NCBI GenBank assembly: GCA_022775905.1
Contig: JALFJX010000008.1
Span: 1-59,302, forward strand
Reading direction: 5' to 3'
Length of the DNA: 59,302 nt
From: Methanobrevibacter sp.
Lineage (GTDB): Archaea; Methanobacteriota; Methanobacteria; Methanobacteriales; Methanobacteriaceae
The translations under genes and the position numbers were made by a program. This document shows, piece after piece, positions 6,795 to 17,423 of the stretch (positions are counted from its first letter, which is position 1; the number at the start of each line of letters is the position of its first letter). Below the pieces are notes generated by a model. The model searched no databases, had not been told where the DNA came from, and saw only the letters and a list, made by a program, of their open reading frames with translations.

Positions 6795-8795
6795 ATGTTC
6801 AAGACAGCTAGAATGCGTAAAATTAGAATTGTTACACTTGATAAGTATGTAGCACCTACAGTGGATGCTCTCCACGAATCCGGTCTCATACAAGTCAGTG
6901 ATATTTCTGAAAGCGTTCAGCAAGATCCTGAATTAGCAGAATTAGTAACTCCTTCAAAAGCTACACATTATACTGGTAAGTTATCTTCACTTCTTATGAA
7001 AACAAACGGTATATCTGAACTATTAGGAAATTCTATATCAGAAGGCCATGGGTTAAAAGACACATTGATGTCTTTTATTAGTCCTGATATGCCAGTTCAA
7101 AAAGAAGTAGAGAGATTAGATACTCCTGCTTTCATTGAAAAAGCTGAAGAAACTTTAGCTAAGGTGGAAAGTAAAACTAGCGTTATTGAAGGCAAACTTG
7201 CTGCACTCGACTCAGAAACAAGTGAACTAAAGTCTAATAAAAGTTTGGCTAATCGTTTAATTAATTTTGACAGTGATTTGGCGCTTTTAAAAGATTCAAA
7301 GTACACTTCTACTACTGTTGGAAGGATTAATGCTGAATCTACTTCAGAAATCAAAAATGAATTAAGTAACTTGACTGATGAATTAGAAATATTTACTGTT
7401 CCTATGACTGGCGATGATGGTTTAATCGTCATTGTAGTGACATTAAAAGAATTTAGTGATGATGTTTATTCAACACTTCGTAAATTCGACTTTGAGAAAA
7501 TTGAAGTAGGCGATGTTGAAGGTACTCCTCAACATGTTATTTCAAGTGCTGATTCTCGTTTATTAACCATTGAATCAGAACGTGCTGCTGTTAAAAATGA
7601 ATTAAGAGCAGTCGCTGAACAATGGGACGATGAAATCTTAGCTCTCAAAGAACAATTAGAAAATGAAAAAGATAAGAACGAAATTCTTTCATCCTTTGTT
7701 CAAACTAAAGATGCTTACATTCTTGAAGCATGGGTACCTGTAAAAGATACTGAAGAAGTTGAACAATTAGTTGAAAAAAGTTCTGAGGGACATTGTGCCT
7801 TTGAAACTATTGAAATTGAAGGTACTGATGATGAAGATGTTCCTATTTTACAACAAAATGGATGGTATGCAAAACCTTTCGAATTCCTCGTAGACATGTA
7901 CTCTCCAGTACGTTACAACGAGATTGATCCAACAATATTTGTTGCAATCACATTCCCATTCTTCTTCGGTTTCTGTTTAACCGATGCAGTTTATGGATTA
8001 GTTGTATCCGCAATTGGTGTAGTAATGATTAAAGGAATCGGTAAAGTTAAAGAATCTATGAAATCCTTCGGTTGGATTTTAGTTTGGTCCGGTCTATGGG
8101 CTGTAATACTAGGTTTGATAACTAACGGTTTCATTGGGGACTTCCCAGAAAGAATTGCTGGATTCCGTTTACCAACCGTATTTGCTCCAGTTGAAGCATT
8201 CAAACACCCAGATACTATTTTATTAATAGCTATCGCAGTTGGTCTTATTTACACCAACATCGGTTTCATTATTGGTGCTATTGACAACTTAAGATACGGT
8301 AATGTAAAAGAGGCTATCGGATCTCAAATCTGTTGGTTTGTTTTCGAAGCTGGTATTATTCTCTTCGCTTTAGGTTACATGATGCCTGCAGTTGGTATGG
8401 CTGGTATGGCTTTAGGAGGAATTTTAATTATTGCAACTATTGGAATGTTAGTATGGGCTAATGGTGCATACGGTGTAATGGATATTTTCGGTTACATGGG
8501 AGATATTTTATCCTACGCACGTCTTTTAGCATTATGTTTAGCTACTGGTGGTATTGCTATGACAGTAAACATCTTAGCACAAATGTTAAACAACATGATT
8601 CCATATGCAGGTATTGTACTTGCTATTGTAGTGTTCATTGGTGGACACATTGCAAACTTCGCTTTCCAAGTATTAGGTGCATTTATTAACGCTTTACGTC
8701 TTAACTATGTAGAGTTCTTCTCACAATTCTTCATGAGTGGTAAAGGAAAATTCGAAGCTTTCAAAGCAAATAGAACATTTACAAAACTTAAATAA
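6795..8795 (+). CDS. atpI: A-type ATP synthase subunit I (a-like stator subunit)
   Basis: At 666 residues this is full length for the archaeal subunit I, the membrane stator carrying the ion half-channels. The first 350 or so residues are soluble with coiled-coil stretches (for example near 265-300) that contact the peripheral stalks. The rest holds seven or eight membrane spans, starting with the PFFFGFCLTDAVYG segment near 395-408. GDILSYARLLALCLATGG near 569-586 includes the conserved Arg expected to face the rotor ring. Codon use becomes strongly optimised in the membrane half. A 69-base AT-rich gap follows before subunit K. Confidence 0.95.
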   Translation: MFKTARMRKIRIVTLDKYVAPTVDALHESGLIQVSDISESVQQDPELAELVTPSKATHYTGKLSSLLMKTNGISELLGNSISEGHGLKDTLMSFISPDMPVQKEVERLDTPAFIEKAEETLAKVESKTSVIEGKLAALDSETSELKSNKSLANRLINFDSDLALLKDSKYTSTTVGRINAESTSEIKNELSNLTDELEIFTVPMTGDDGLIVIVVTLKEFSDDVYSTLRKFDFEKIEVGDVEGTPQHVISSADSRLLTIESERAAVKNELRAVAEQWDDEILALKEQLENEKDKNEILSSFVQTKDAYILEAWVPVKDTEEVEQLVEKSSEGHCAFETIEIEGTDDEDVPILQQNGWYAKPFEFLVDMYSPVRYNEIDPTIFVAITFPFFFGFCLTDAVYGLVVSAIGVVMIKGIGKVKESMKSFGWILVWSGLWAVILGLITNGFIGDFPERIAGFRLPTVFAPVEAFKHPDTILLIAIAVGLIYTNIGFIIGAIDNLRYGNVKEAIGSQICWFVFEAGIILFALGYMMPAVGMAGMALGGILIIATIGMLVWANGAYGVMDIFGYMGDILSYARLLALCLATGGIAMTVNILAQMLNNMIPYAGIVLAIVVFIGGHIANFAFQVLGAFINALRLNYVEFFSQFFMSGKGKFEAFKANRTFTKLK

Positions 8796-8864
8796 ATTAA
8801 AAATTTTTCATTTATATTTAAATTAAAATTATAAAATCAATATTATTTCAAAGGTGAATTAAAT

Positions 8865-9350
8865 ATGGTAGAAATTGCTTTAGGTACTGCTTTAGCAGCT
8901 ATTGGTGCTGGAGTAGCAATTGGATTTGCCGGTTTAGGTTCCGGTTTAGGGCAAGGTATGGCAGCTGCTGGTTCTGTAGGAGCAGTAGCAGAAGACAATG
9001 ACATGTTTGCAAGAGGTATTATTTTCTCTGCATTACCAGAAACTCAGGCTATTTACGGGTTCTTGGTTGCAATCTTATTATTAGTATTCTCAGGATTATT
9101 AGGTGGAGGACAAGGTTTACCTACCGAAGCAGGTATCGTAGCTATCGGTGTAGGTGCATCCATCGGTTTCGCTGGTTTAGGTTCCGGTATGGGACAAGGT
9201 ATGGCAGCAGCATCCTCTGTAGGTGCTATCGTAGAAGACAATGATATGTTTGCTCGTGGTATTATTTTCTCAGCATTACCAGAGACACAAGCTATTTACG
9301 GTTTCTTGATTGCTATTTTACTTATGGTATTCGGTGGAATCTTAGGTTAA
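8865..9350 (+). CDS. atpK: A-type ATP synthase subunit K, duplicated rotor proteolipid
   Basis: The 161-residue protein is two nearly identical two-helix hairpins, so four membrane spans instead of the two seen in bacterial c subunits. Each hairpin keeps an ion-binding Glu in the motif LPETQAIYG (Glu59 and Glu140) and a Gln in the first helix (Gln30, Gln111). The Glu-Thr pair plus Gln is the pattern linked to Na+ binding, and the enzyme of Methanobrevibacter ruminantium has been reported to use Na+. AGGTGAATTAA lies before the ATG. The 69-base upstream gap is the longest in the operon and may help set higher expression of this multi-copy subunit. Confidence 0.96.
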   Translation: MVEIALGTALAAIGAGVAIGFAGLGSGLGQGMAAAGSVGAVAEDNDMFARGIIFSALPETQAIYGFLVAILLLVFSGLLGGGQGLPTEAGIVAIGVGASIGFAGLGSGMGQGMAAASSVGAIVEDNDMFARGIIFSALPETQAIYGFLIAILLMVFGGILG

Positions 9351-9363
9351 GGAGGCATTTTAT

Positions 9364-9972
9364 ATGTCAGGCACAGATAAAATTGTTTCAAGCATTATGT
9401 CTGAAGCCCAAGAGAAAGCTGATGTAATCATTCAAGAGGTTACTGCAGAAGTTTCAGCTATTCAAGCAAAAGCTGATAAAACTGCTGAAGTTGAAAAAAC
9501 AAGAATCTTAGAAAATGGTAAAAAACAATCTGATATGAGATATCAGCAAATTATCTCTGAAGCTAAGATGAATGCTCGTAGAGCAAAATTAGGCGCAAAA
9601 GAGGAAGTAATTGAAGCTGCTTTCAGTCAAGCTGTTGGCGAATTAAAAGAAAAAGCTTCTTCCAGAAGTGCAGATTACGAAGATTCATTAATTAAAATGA
9701 TTAAAGAAGCTGCTGATGAAATTGGTACTGACGATTTAATTATTCAATTAAATGAAGCTGACACAAATCAATTTAAAAGTGAAATATCTCCAGGTAATAC
9801 TTTTGAAGTTGAAGGAATCAAATTCGAATTAGGAGAACCTATCAATGCTATTGGTGGAGCAATCTTAAAAACCAGTAATGGAGATATTGAAGTAAATAAC
9901 ACTATTGAAGCAAGATTAGAAAGATTTAAAAGTATCTTACGTAGTGAAGTTGCTAATGTATTATTTAAATAA
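9364..9972 (+). CDS. atpE: A-type ATP synthase subunit E (peripheral stalk)
   Basis: A 202-residue protein whose first 110 residues are a charged coiled-coil helix and whose remainder is a globular alpha/beta domain, as in the E subunit of A/V-type ATPases that binds the top of the A3B3 head. AGGAGG at about 9351-9356 precedes the ATG. It sits between K and C, the usual archaeal order. Confidence 0.93.
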   Translation: MSGTDKIVSSIMSEAQEKADVIIQEVTAEVSAIQAKADKTAEVEKTRILENGKKQSDMRYQQIISEAKMNARRAKLGAKEEVIEAAFSQAVGELKEKASSRSADYEDSLIKMIKEAADEIGTDDLIIQLNEADTNQFKSEISPGNTFEVEGIKFELGEPINAIGGAILKTSNGDIEVNNTIEARLERFKSILRSEVANVLFK

Positions 9973-9988
9973 ATTAGGAGGATAAATT

Positions 9989-11143
9989 ATGGCAGATCAA
10001 ATTGCTACTTTAATAAGTTCTGCAGGACTTACACAAGAAACATTCTTAGTATTCTGTGTAATCTCATTACTTGTTGTTGGTGCAGTAGTAGTAATCATTA
10101 CATCTAGACCAATTTTGGACATTTATCCTTATCTTAATCCAAGTGCAAGAGTAAGAGCTAGAAAAGGAAGATTATTTGACGAAAAACAAATTTCTGAAAT
10201 TGTTGAAACCAACAATGTTGAAGAAGTTGAAAATTACCTCAAAGGTGTTCCTGAATATGCTGATGTTTTAGATGAATATCCACTTGACAAAGCATTAGAC
10301 GTTGAACGTGCTAATACTTATGACCTTGTTGCAAGATTAGTTCCTAAAGATATCAAAGCTCCTTTCGCAGTAATGTCTAAAAAAGCAGATATTGATAATA
10401 TCAAAAGCCTTTTAACTGCAAAAGAAGTTGGCTATGACGCTGATGAAACCAAAGAATTATTAATTCCTTGCGGTGCATTATACAGTGACTTAGAATCTTT
10501 AGCTGATGCTGAAAACGTAACTGATGTTATTACAAGTTTAGATAACACTGAATATGCTGCAGTTTTAGAAGATGCTCTTCCACAATATGAAGATACTAAA
10601 ATGATTCTTCCATTAGAATCTGCTTTAGATAAATATTACTTGGGCAAATTATTACGTTCTACTGATGTTCCTTCCGATGAAAATAAACAAATATTATACG
10701 CATATGTAGGAACTCAAGTGGATGTAGCTAATCTTAAACTAATTATAAGGGCTAAAGAAGATGGCCTTGATTATGATGCAATCTCTCCTTATATATTAGA
10801 TGAAGGATACCAATTACGTGAATGGAAACTTAAAGATTTAATGGAATCTCCTGATGTTACAAATGTAGTATCTGGATTAGAAGGTACCAAATACTCTAGT
10901 GCATTAACTGATGTAATGCCAGTTTACAACGAAACTGGATCAGTTGCAGTATTCGAAAAAGCATTAGATGTTTACGCTTCTGAATATTCAAAATCTTTAG
11001 CATCTAAAAAACCATTAGGTATTGGTCCAATTATTGGTTATTTAAGTCAAAAAGAAAACGAAATTAAAAATTTAAAAATTATTGCAAGAGCAAAAAGAGA
11101 AGCAGACTTCCCTAATGCTAAAATCATGGAGATGTTAATATGA
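9989..11143 (+). CDS. atpC: A-type ATP synthase subunit C (central stalk socket)
   Basis: The 384-residue protein matches the archaeal C/V-type d subunit, the funnel that couples the D/F central stalk to the K ring. An N-terminal hydrophobic segment (about 20-40) is present in addition to the soluble helical repeats, a feature seen in Methanobacteriales. TTAGGAGG precedes the ATG. Its stop overlaps the ATG of subunit F (ATGA), indicating translational coupling. Confidence 0.93.
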   Translation: MADQIATLISSAGLTQETFLVFCVISLLVVGAVVVIITSRPILDIYPYLNPSARVRARKGRLFDEKQISEIVETNNVEEVENYLKGVPEYADVLDEYPLDKALDVERANTYDLVARLVPKDIKAPFAVMSKKADIDNIKSLLTAKEVGYDADETKELLIPCGALYSDLESLADAENVTDVITSLDNTEYAAVLEDALPQYEDTKMILPLESALDKYYLGKLLRSTDVPSDENKQILYAYVGTQVDVANLKLIIRAKEDGLDYDAISPYILDEGYQLREWKLKDLMESPDVTNVVSGLEGTKYSSALTDVMPVYNETGSVAVFEKALDVYASEYSKSLASKKPLGIGPIIGYLSQKENEIKNLKIIARAKREADFPNAKIMEMLI

Positions 11144-11457
11144 GTTCAGTAGCAGTTATTGGTGATATTGACACCGTTTCTGGTTTTAGACTTGGTGGTG
11201 TCAAACAAGCAGTTGTTGTTAAAACTGCTGAAGAAGCTATTGCAGCTTTTGATAAATTTTTAGAAGACGAAATTTCAATTATTATCATTACTCAATTAAT
11301 GGCAAATGAAATAAGAGAACATATTAATAGAAAAATTGGTTCAAGTGTTTTACCAATGATAATTGAAATACCTGATAAAGATGGGTCCTCTGAAGGATCA
11401 TCTGATCAAATAAATGACCTTATTAGAAGAGTTATCGGGGTAGAGATGGTTAAATGA
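11140..11457 (+). CDS. atpF: A-type ATP synthase subunit F
   Basis: The 105-residue Rossmann-like protein begins [19 protein letters not shown], the signature of subunit F, which joins D in the rotating central stalk. [10 protein letters not shown] near 43-52 is the second conserved strand. It overlaps subunit C by four bases at its start and subunit A by four bases at its end, so the three genes are translationally coupled. Confidence 0.95.
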   Translation: MSSVAVIGDIDTVSGFRLGGVKQAVVVKTAEEAIAAFDKFLEDEISIIIITQLMANEIREHINRKIGSSVLPMIIEIPDKDGSSEGSSDQINDLIRRVIGVEMVK

Positions 11458-13196
11458 TTATTGAAGGAAATATTATTAAGATTGCTGGGCCTGTTATTGT
11501 CGCAGATGGTATGAGAGGGGCTCAGATGCTTGAGATGGTTAGGGTCGGTAACGAAAAGCTTATTGGAGAAATCATTGAGCTTGAAGGTGACACCGCAACT
11601 ATCCAAGTATATGAAGAAACAGCAGGTATCCAACCTGGTGAAGTAGTTGAATGTACTGGTGGAGCATTATCCGTAGAACTCGGTCCTGGTGTAATGAGTT
11701 CCATTTTCGATGGTATCCAAAGACCTTTAAGAATCATCAGAGAAGCTTCTGGTGATTTCATTGCTAGAGGTATTGATGTAGATTCCATTAACAAAGAGAA
11801 AAAATGGGAATTCAAACCTGTTGCTAAAGTTGGAGATGTTTTAAAAGCTGGAGATGTACTTGGTGAAGTACAAGAAACCTCTGCAGTATTACACAAAATT
11901 ATGGTTCCTCCTGCACTTGAAGGTGAAGTTACTGAAATTGCAGCTGAAGGAGAATACACCATTTTAGAAGATATTGCTGAAGTTGGCGGTCAAAAAGTAC
12001 AAATGCTCCAAAAATGGCCTGTTAAAAAAAGCCGTCCTTATGTAAGGAAATTAGATCCAGATGTACCTTTAGTAACTGGTCAAAGAGCACAAGATACTTT
12101 CTTCTCCGTAGCTAAAGGAGGAGCAGCAGCTATCCCTGGTCCTTTCGGATCTGGTAAAACTGTTACCCAACAACAATTAGCTAAATGGGCAGATGCAGAT
12201 ATCGTTGTATACATCGGATGTGGAGAACGTGGTAACGAAATGACTGAAGTACTTACCGAATTCCCATACCTCGAAGACCCTAAAACTGGTAACCCATTAA
12301 TGGACAGAACTGTTCTTATCGCAAACACTTCAAACATGCCGGTAGCAGCTCGTGAAGCATGTGTATATACTGGTATTACTATTGCTGAATACTACCGTGA
12401 CCAAGGTTACGATGTAGCACTTATGGCTGATTCAACCTCAAGATGGGCTGAAGCTATGAGGGAGATTTCTGGAAGATTAGAAGAAATGCCTGGGGAAGAA
12501 GGTTACCCTGCATACTTAGCATCCAGATTAGCTCAATTCTACGAAAGAGCAGGAAGAGTAGAAACTATCGGTTCAGAACCTCATGTAGCATCTATTTCCG
12601 TAGTTGGTGCAGTATCCCCTCCTGGTGGGGACTTATCCGAACCTGTTACTCAAAACACCTTACGTATCTGTAAAGTGTTCTGGGCATTAGACGCATCTCT
12701 CGCAGATAAACGTCACTTCCCTTCAATTGACTGGTTACAAAGTTATTCTTTATACGTAGACAGTATTGAAGGTTGGTGGGCTGAAAACGTAGCTGCAGAC
12801 TGGAGAGCAACTCGTGACCAAGCTATGAGCTTATTACAAAAAGAATCTGAGTTACAAGAAATTGTACAATTAGTTGGTCCTGATGCTTTACCTGAAACTG
12901 ACCAAGCTACTTTAGAAACTACCCGTATGTTAAGAGAAGACTTCTTACAACAAAACGCATTTGACGAAGTGGACACCTACTGTGCTCCTACTAAACAATA
13001 CCAAATGTTAAAAACCATTCTCTTATTCTACAAAGAATCTCTTGCAGCTGTTAACAGAGGAGCTCCAATTTCAACAATTGCTTCCTTACCTGTTAAAGAA
13101 GAAATCGGTAAAATGAAATACATCCCACAAGATGAATTTGATGCAAAAATTGCAGATATTCAAGCTGCAGTTGTAAAACAATGCAGTGAGGCTTAA
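11454..13196 (+). CDS. atpA: A-type ATP synthase catalytic subunit A
   Basis: The 580-residue catalytic subunit. The P-loop GPFGSGKT is at about 229-236, followed by the GERGNEM segment and [20 protein letters not shown], all standard for A/V-type catalytic subunits. The non-homologous insertion typical of A/V subunits lies before the P-loop. No intein interrupts the P-loop, unlike in some archaea. The ATG overlaps the stop of subunit F; subunit B starts two bases after the TAA. Confidence 0.98.
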   Translation: MIIEGNIIKIAGPVIVADGMRGAQMLEMVRVGNEKLIGEIIELEGDTATIQVYEETAGIQPGEVVECTGGALSVELGPGVMSSIFDGIQRPLRIIREASGDFIARGIDVDSINKEKKWEFKPVAKVGDVLKAGDVLGEVQETSAVLHKIMVPPALEGEVTEIAAEGEYTILEDIAEVGGQKVQMLQKWPVKKSRPYVRKLDPDVPLVTGQRAQDTFFSVAKGGAAAIPGPFGSGKTVTQQQLAKWADADIVVYIGCGERGNEMTEVLTEFPYLEDPKTGNPLMDRTVLIANTSNMPVAAREACVYTGITIAEYYRDQGYDVALMADSTSRWAEAMREISGRLEEMPGEEGYPAYLASRLAQFYERAGRVETIGSEPHVASISVVGAVSPPGGDLSEPVTQNTLRICKVFWALDASLADKRHFPSIDWLQSYSLYVDSIEGWWAENVAADWRATRDQAMSLLQKESELQEIVQLVGPDALPETDQATLETTRMLREDFLQQNAFDEVDTYCAPTKQYQMLKTILLFYKESLAAVNRGAPISTIASLPVKEEIGKMKYIPQDEFDAKIADIQAAVVKQCSEA

Positions 13197-13198
13197 AC

Positions 13199-14590
<1,392 letters not shown>

Positions 14591-14618
14591 TCTCATTACA
14601 TTTAATGTAGGTGATTAA

Positions 14619-15302
14619 ATGGCACAAGATATTATAGATGGAATTAATCCAACTCGTATGGAATTGTTATCTCTTAAAAACAGGACTAAACTTGCTGTTA
14701 AAGGGCACGGTTTACTCAAAGAAAAAAGAGATGCTTTAATTAAAGAGTTTTTTGATATCTTGGATCGTGTCAAAGGTATTCGTGAAAATGCAGAAAAAAG
14801 TCTTAAAGAAGCAAATGATGCTTTACTTGAAGCTCAAATTGCTATGGGTGACTTAGCTGTTAGAAAAGCAGCATTATCCGTTAAAGAATCTATTGATGTA
14901 GAAATTTCATCAAGAAGTGTTATGGGTGTTGCTGTACCTGTAACTGATGTTAAAATGGAAGAAAGATCCATTATTGACAGAGGTTATGGTTTTGCTGACA
15001 CTACTATCCAATTAGACGAAGCTGCTAAAAAATTCGAGGAATCATTAAAGTATTTAATCGAACTTGGTGAAGTAGAAAAAACTATTTTCTTACTTGCTGA
15101 AGAAATCGAAGCTACTAAACGTAGAGTAAATGCTTTAGAACACATTATGATTCCTAGATTCCAAAATACTGAAAAGTATATTGATATGAGACTCCAAGAA
15201 ATGGAAAGGGAAAACTTCGTAAGATTGAAAATGATTAGATCTACTATTGAGAAAAATGAAAAAGCTGCTGCTGAAGCGGCTGCCGCAGAAAATGCAGAAT
15301 AA
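14619..15302 (+). CDS. atpD: A-type ATP synthase subunit D (central stalk)
   Basis: The 227-residue protein starts with the family motif [15 protein letters not shown] and is mostly two long helices forming the coiled-coil axle that turns inside A3B3. [11 protein letters not shown] near 166-176 is also diagnostic. GGTGATTAA precedes the ATG, with a short inverted repeat (TACAT/ATGTA, 14597-14609) just before it. The C-terminus is an Ala/Glu tail. Confidence 0.97.
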   Translation: MAQDIIDGINPTRMELLSLKNRTKLAVKGHGLLKEKRDALIKEFFDILDRVKGIRENAEKSLKEANDALLEAQIAMGDLAVRKAALSVKESIDVEISSRSVMGVAVPVTDVKMEERSIIDRGYGFADTTIQLDEAAKKFEESLKYLIELGEVEKTIFLLAEEIEATKRRVNALEHIMIPRFQNTEKYIDMRLQEMERENFVRLKMIRSTIEKNEKAAAEAAAAENAE

Positions 15303-15350
15303 TTTTTCTTATTCTTTTCATTTTCTTCTATTTTTTATTATTTTTTTAAT
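15303..15350 (+). terminator. T-rich terminator after the ATP synthase subunit D gene
   Basis: Several runs of five to seven T follow the atpD stop in a C/T-only tract. Archaeal RNA polymerases terminate at such T-rich tracts without a hairpin. The following small gene has its own start signals, so termination here may be partial. Confidence 0.45.
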
Positions 15351-15438
15351 TAAAGTTCAAATTATTGTTTATTTTTAAAATAAGTTATTTTAAGTTAGTT
15401 ACTGTAAGAAATATTTTTTTCTAGAAAATGGTGTAAAT

Positions 15439-15588
15439 ATGAAAAGAAATCCAATTGACCAATTTATGAAAGACCCAGACAATAAGGCAAAAGTATTTAT
15501 CTGGATTACTCGTGCAATGATTATAACTACTTTTATGATAACAATTGGAGTTATATTATTTATTCTATATCTAGTTGGCATAATTTAG
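15439..15588 (+). CDS. Small single-span membrane protein behind atpD
   Basis: A 49-residue open frame: a hydrophilic N-terminus (MKRNPIDQFMKDPDNKAKVF) followed by one membrane span of about 24 residues. GGTG lies six bases before the ATG, an ordinary ribosome-binding site here. Some archaeal ATP synthase operons end with an extra small gene (ahaG in Methanosarcina), but I see no proof of homology. It overlaps by 29 bases the end of the convergent ATP-grasp gene. It may assist the ATP synthase or be unrelated. Confidence 0.6.
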   Translation: MKRNPIDQFMKDPDNKAKVFIWITRAMIITTFMITIGVILFILYLVGII

Positions 15589-16744
15589 CTTTGCTATTAA
15601 CTTTTTTACTAGATAATTCTACTTTTTCATATAATTTTTTGAAATCTTCATCACTGTCGATGATTGTAAGCAATGGTTCTGATTTTTCAGTTATTGATCC
15701 GATATGTGGCAAGTCATAGATATTGTCCAAATCTATTTTTTCATATTTCATTCTTGTTGGTGAATAGACAATTTTTTTATACGAATAACATTTTGGTTCA
15801 GGAACATCAATGATTTCACCCTGGCAGGATTTGATGTGTGCATCAAGCATATTTATTCCAAGAGTTCTTTCAACACATTCAAATGTCCCTTGAAGTCTTG
15901 CATTAAGTTCAATGATATATAATCCATTTTCATTAAGGATATAGTCAACACCATTTGAACCAATTAAATTGAATTTATTAGCCAATTTCTCTGAAGTTTC
16001 ATTCATTTCATTATTGATATTGGTCATGTCATTAACATCTGCCATTATTGATTCATTTGTTAAGGGTAGGATGTTACCGACATATATGAAACTGTTACTT
16101 TTTCCAAAATCGTCTTCAGTTAATAATCTTGAGTTGGTTATTGTCTTTGCTTCACTTCCAGTTGATAAAATTGATGAACTTACATTAATTCCTGTAACAT
16201 ATTCTTGCAAGATGAATTCACTATCATCAAATTGCAAATCTTTTGCATTATCTAAAAGATTTATATTATATCCACCACTTCCTTGAATGGGTTTTAAAAT
16301 AAATTGATTGTCTGGATGACTTTTACTAATTTCAAATGCTTCATCTATATCAGACAACCTAAAAGTCATAGGAGTTAAAAATTCATTTTTAATTTTTTTG
16401 AAGAATTTGAATTTGTTTTCAATGTCTCCAACTTCTGTTGTCCCTAAAATTTTTCTTTTATGTTCCTTGGAAAAATCACTAGGTGACACACCGGAAATTG
16501 GAATGATGTAGTCAACTTCATCGAGATATTCTTTTGAAAATTCTAAAATATCTATATTGTTGAATTGATCTTCGAATTCACCGCAGCTTTCACCATTTTT
16601 CTCGTTTAAGATGATTTTCTGGTTTTTGATGGTTTGGGTATCTGAAGTTGAAAAATAACTAGTAGAAAATAATTCAAAATCAAGCTGGAGTGCACTATTA
16701 ATCATTGCTCTTGTATCAATTCCAATAAGTAATAGTTTTTCCAT
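15560..16744 (-). CDS. ATP-grasp family ligase
   Basis: The 394-residue protein has an N-terminal nucleotide-fold-like domain (KLLLIGIDTRAMINSA) and a central ATP-grasp fold: FILKPIQGSGGYNI near 149-162 is the lysine plus glycine loop, EFILQEYVTG near 176-185 the hinge strand, and YIIELNARLQGTFE near 271-284 the Mg-binding Glu/Asn. Such enzymes join a carboxylate to an amine or thiol through an acyl phosphate. The partner substrate cannot be inferred. No ribosome-binding site precedes the ATG, and a TATA box lies about 25 bases upstream, so the message is probably leaderless. Confidence 0.85.
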   Translation of the reverse strand: MEKLLLIGIDTRAMINSALQLDFELFSTSYFSTSDTQTIKNQKIILNEKNGESCGEFEDQFNNIDILEFSKEYLDEVDYIIPISGVSPSDFSKEHKRKILGTTEVGDIENKFKFFKKIKNEFLTPMTFRLSDIDEAFEISKSHPDNQFILKPIQGSGGYNINLLDNAKDLQFDDSEFILQEYVTGINVSSSILSTGSEAKTITNSRLLTEDDFGKSNSFIYVGNILPLTNESIMADVNDMTNINNEMNETSEKLANKFNLIGSNGVDYILNENGLYIIELNARLQGTFECVERTLGINMLDAHIKSCQGEIIDVPEPKCYSYKKIVYSPTRMKYEKIDLDNIYDLPHIGSITEKSEPLLTIIDSDEDFKKLYEKVELSSKKVNSKAKLCQLDIE

Positions 16745-16763
16745 AAAATATCAAGTAAAAAAA

Positions 16764-16773
16764 GTTTATAAAA
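16764..16773 (-). promoter_or_regulatory. TATA box for leaderless ATP-grasp gene
   Basis: Read on the minus strand, TTTTATAAAC is centred about 25 bases before the ATP-grasp ATG at 16744, placing the transcription start almost on the A of ATG. The same short gap carries the T-rich 3' flank of tRNA-Gln, so terminator and promoter overlap. Confidence 0.45.
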
Positions 16774-16777
16774 GTAA

Positions 16778-16849
16778 TAGTCCCGAGCGGAGTCGAACCG
16801 CCGTCTCCGGGTCCAAAGCCTAGAAGGATTACCACTACCCTACGGGACT
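16778..16849 (-). tRNA. tRNA-Gln (anticodon TTG)
   Basis: The minus strand folds into a cloverleaf: acceptor stem AGTCCCG/CGGGACT, D arm GGGT/ATCC, anticodon loop CTTTGGA giving TTG, T arm GGCGG-TTCGACT-CCGCT and discriminator A. The CCA end is not encoded. The anticodon stem CTAGG/CCCGG contains an A-C mismatch at the third pair (29-41). TATA-like sequence lies near 16885 upstream, and an inverted repeat ATGTTGT/ACAACAT (16854-16860, 16868-16874) sits in the 5' leader. Confidence 0.93.
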
Positions 16850-16985
16850 ATACATGTTGTAACACATACAACATTTAATATATATTTATTATGTACTATT
16901 TATAGTTATCGGTTATTTGTTACTTTTTGATAAAATAAATGTTTTATAGGTTTTCAATATTTTTTCTATTTTCATAATAATATTA

Positions 16986-17372
16986 TTACTCAAGTTTTTG
17001 ATAAAACAAACATTCTTCATGCCACACACATTTGGAACAAACTTTTGATATACTTTCTTTTGTATTGAAAATTGTATCAATTTTTTCAAATAATTCAACT
17101 GAATTATATTCTCGTTTTTCCAGGTGATTCAATACTTCATTGTCCATACTTATGATTCTTTCGTTTTGATCTTCATTTTCACATATGTTATTCTTTAGAT
17201 TTGGACATGATTTACAGATATCATCCGATGAATTTGTTAGTTTAACGGTAGTTTCCTTTAATTTCCTTTTATCATTAACAGAGATCATATTTTTTGTAAA
17301 TTCTTCGCTATATCCATAGCCCTGAAAACCCTTAAGACACAACAAATGGTGTCCTCTTAAAATAAGTGTCAT
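16986..17372 (-). CDS. DUF1284 family protein, Cys-rich
   Basis: The 128-residue protein opens with LILRGHHLLCLKGFQGYGYS, the hallmark of DUF1284. Further Cys form CKSCPNLKNNIC near 55-66 and CSKCVWHEEC near 110-119, a pattern suited to an Fe-S cluster or zinc. The biochemical function of the family is not known to me. It lies 51 bases downstream of bioY on the same strand. No ribosome-binding site is seen before the ATG. Confidence 0.8.
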   Translation of the reverse strand: MTLILRGHHLLCLKGFQGYGYSEEFTKNMISVNDKRKLKETTVKLTNSSDDICKSCPNLKNNICENEDQNERIISMDNEVLNHLEKREYNSVELFEKIDTIFNTKESISKVCSKCVWHEECLFYQKLE

Positions 17373-17423
17373 AAAAAATCAATTAATTAAAATAAATAAA
17401 AAAAGAAAGGTTGTGAAACCTTT

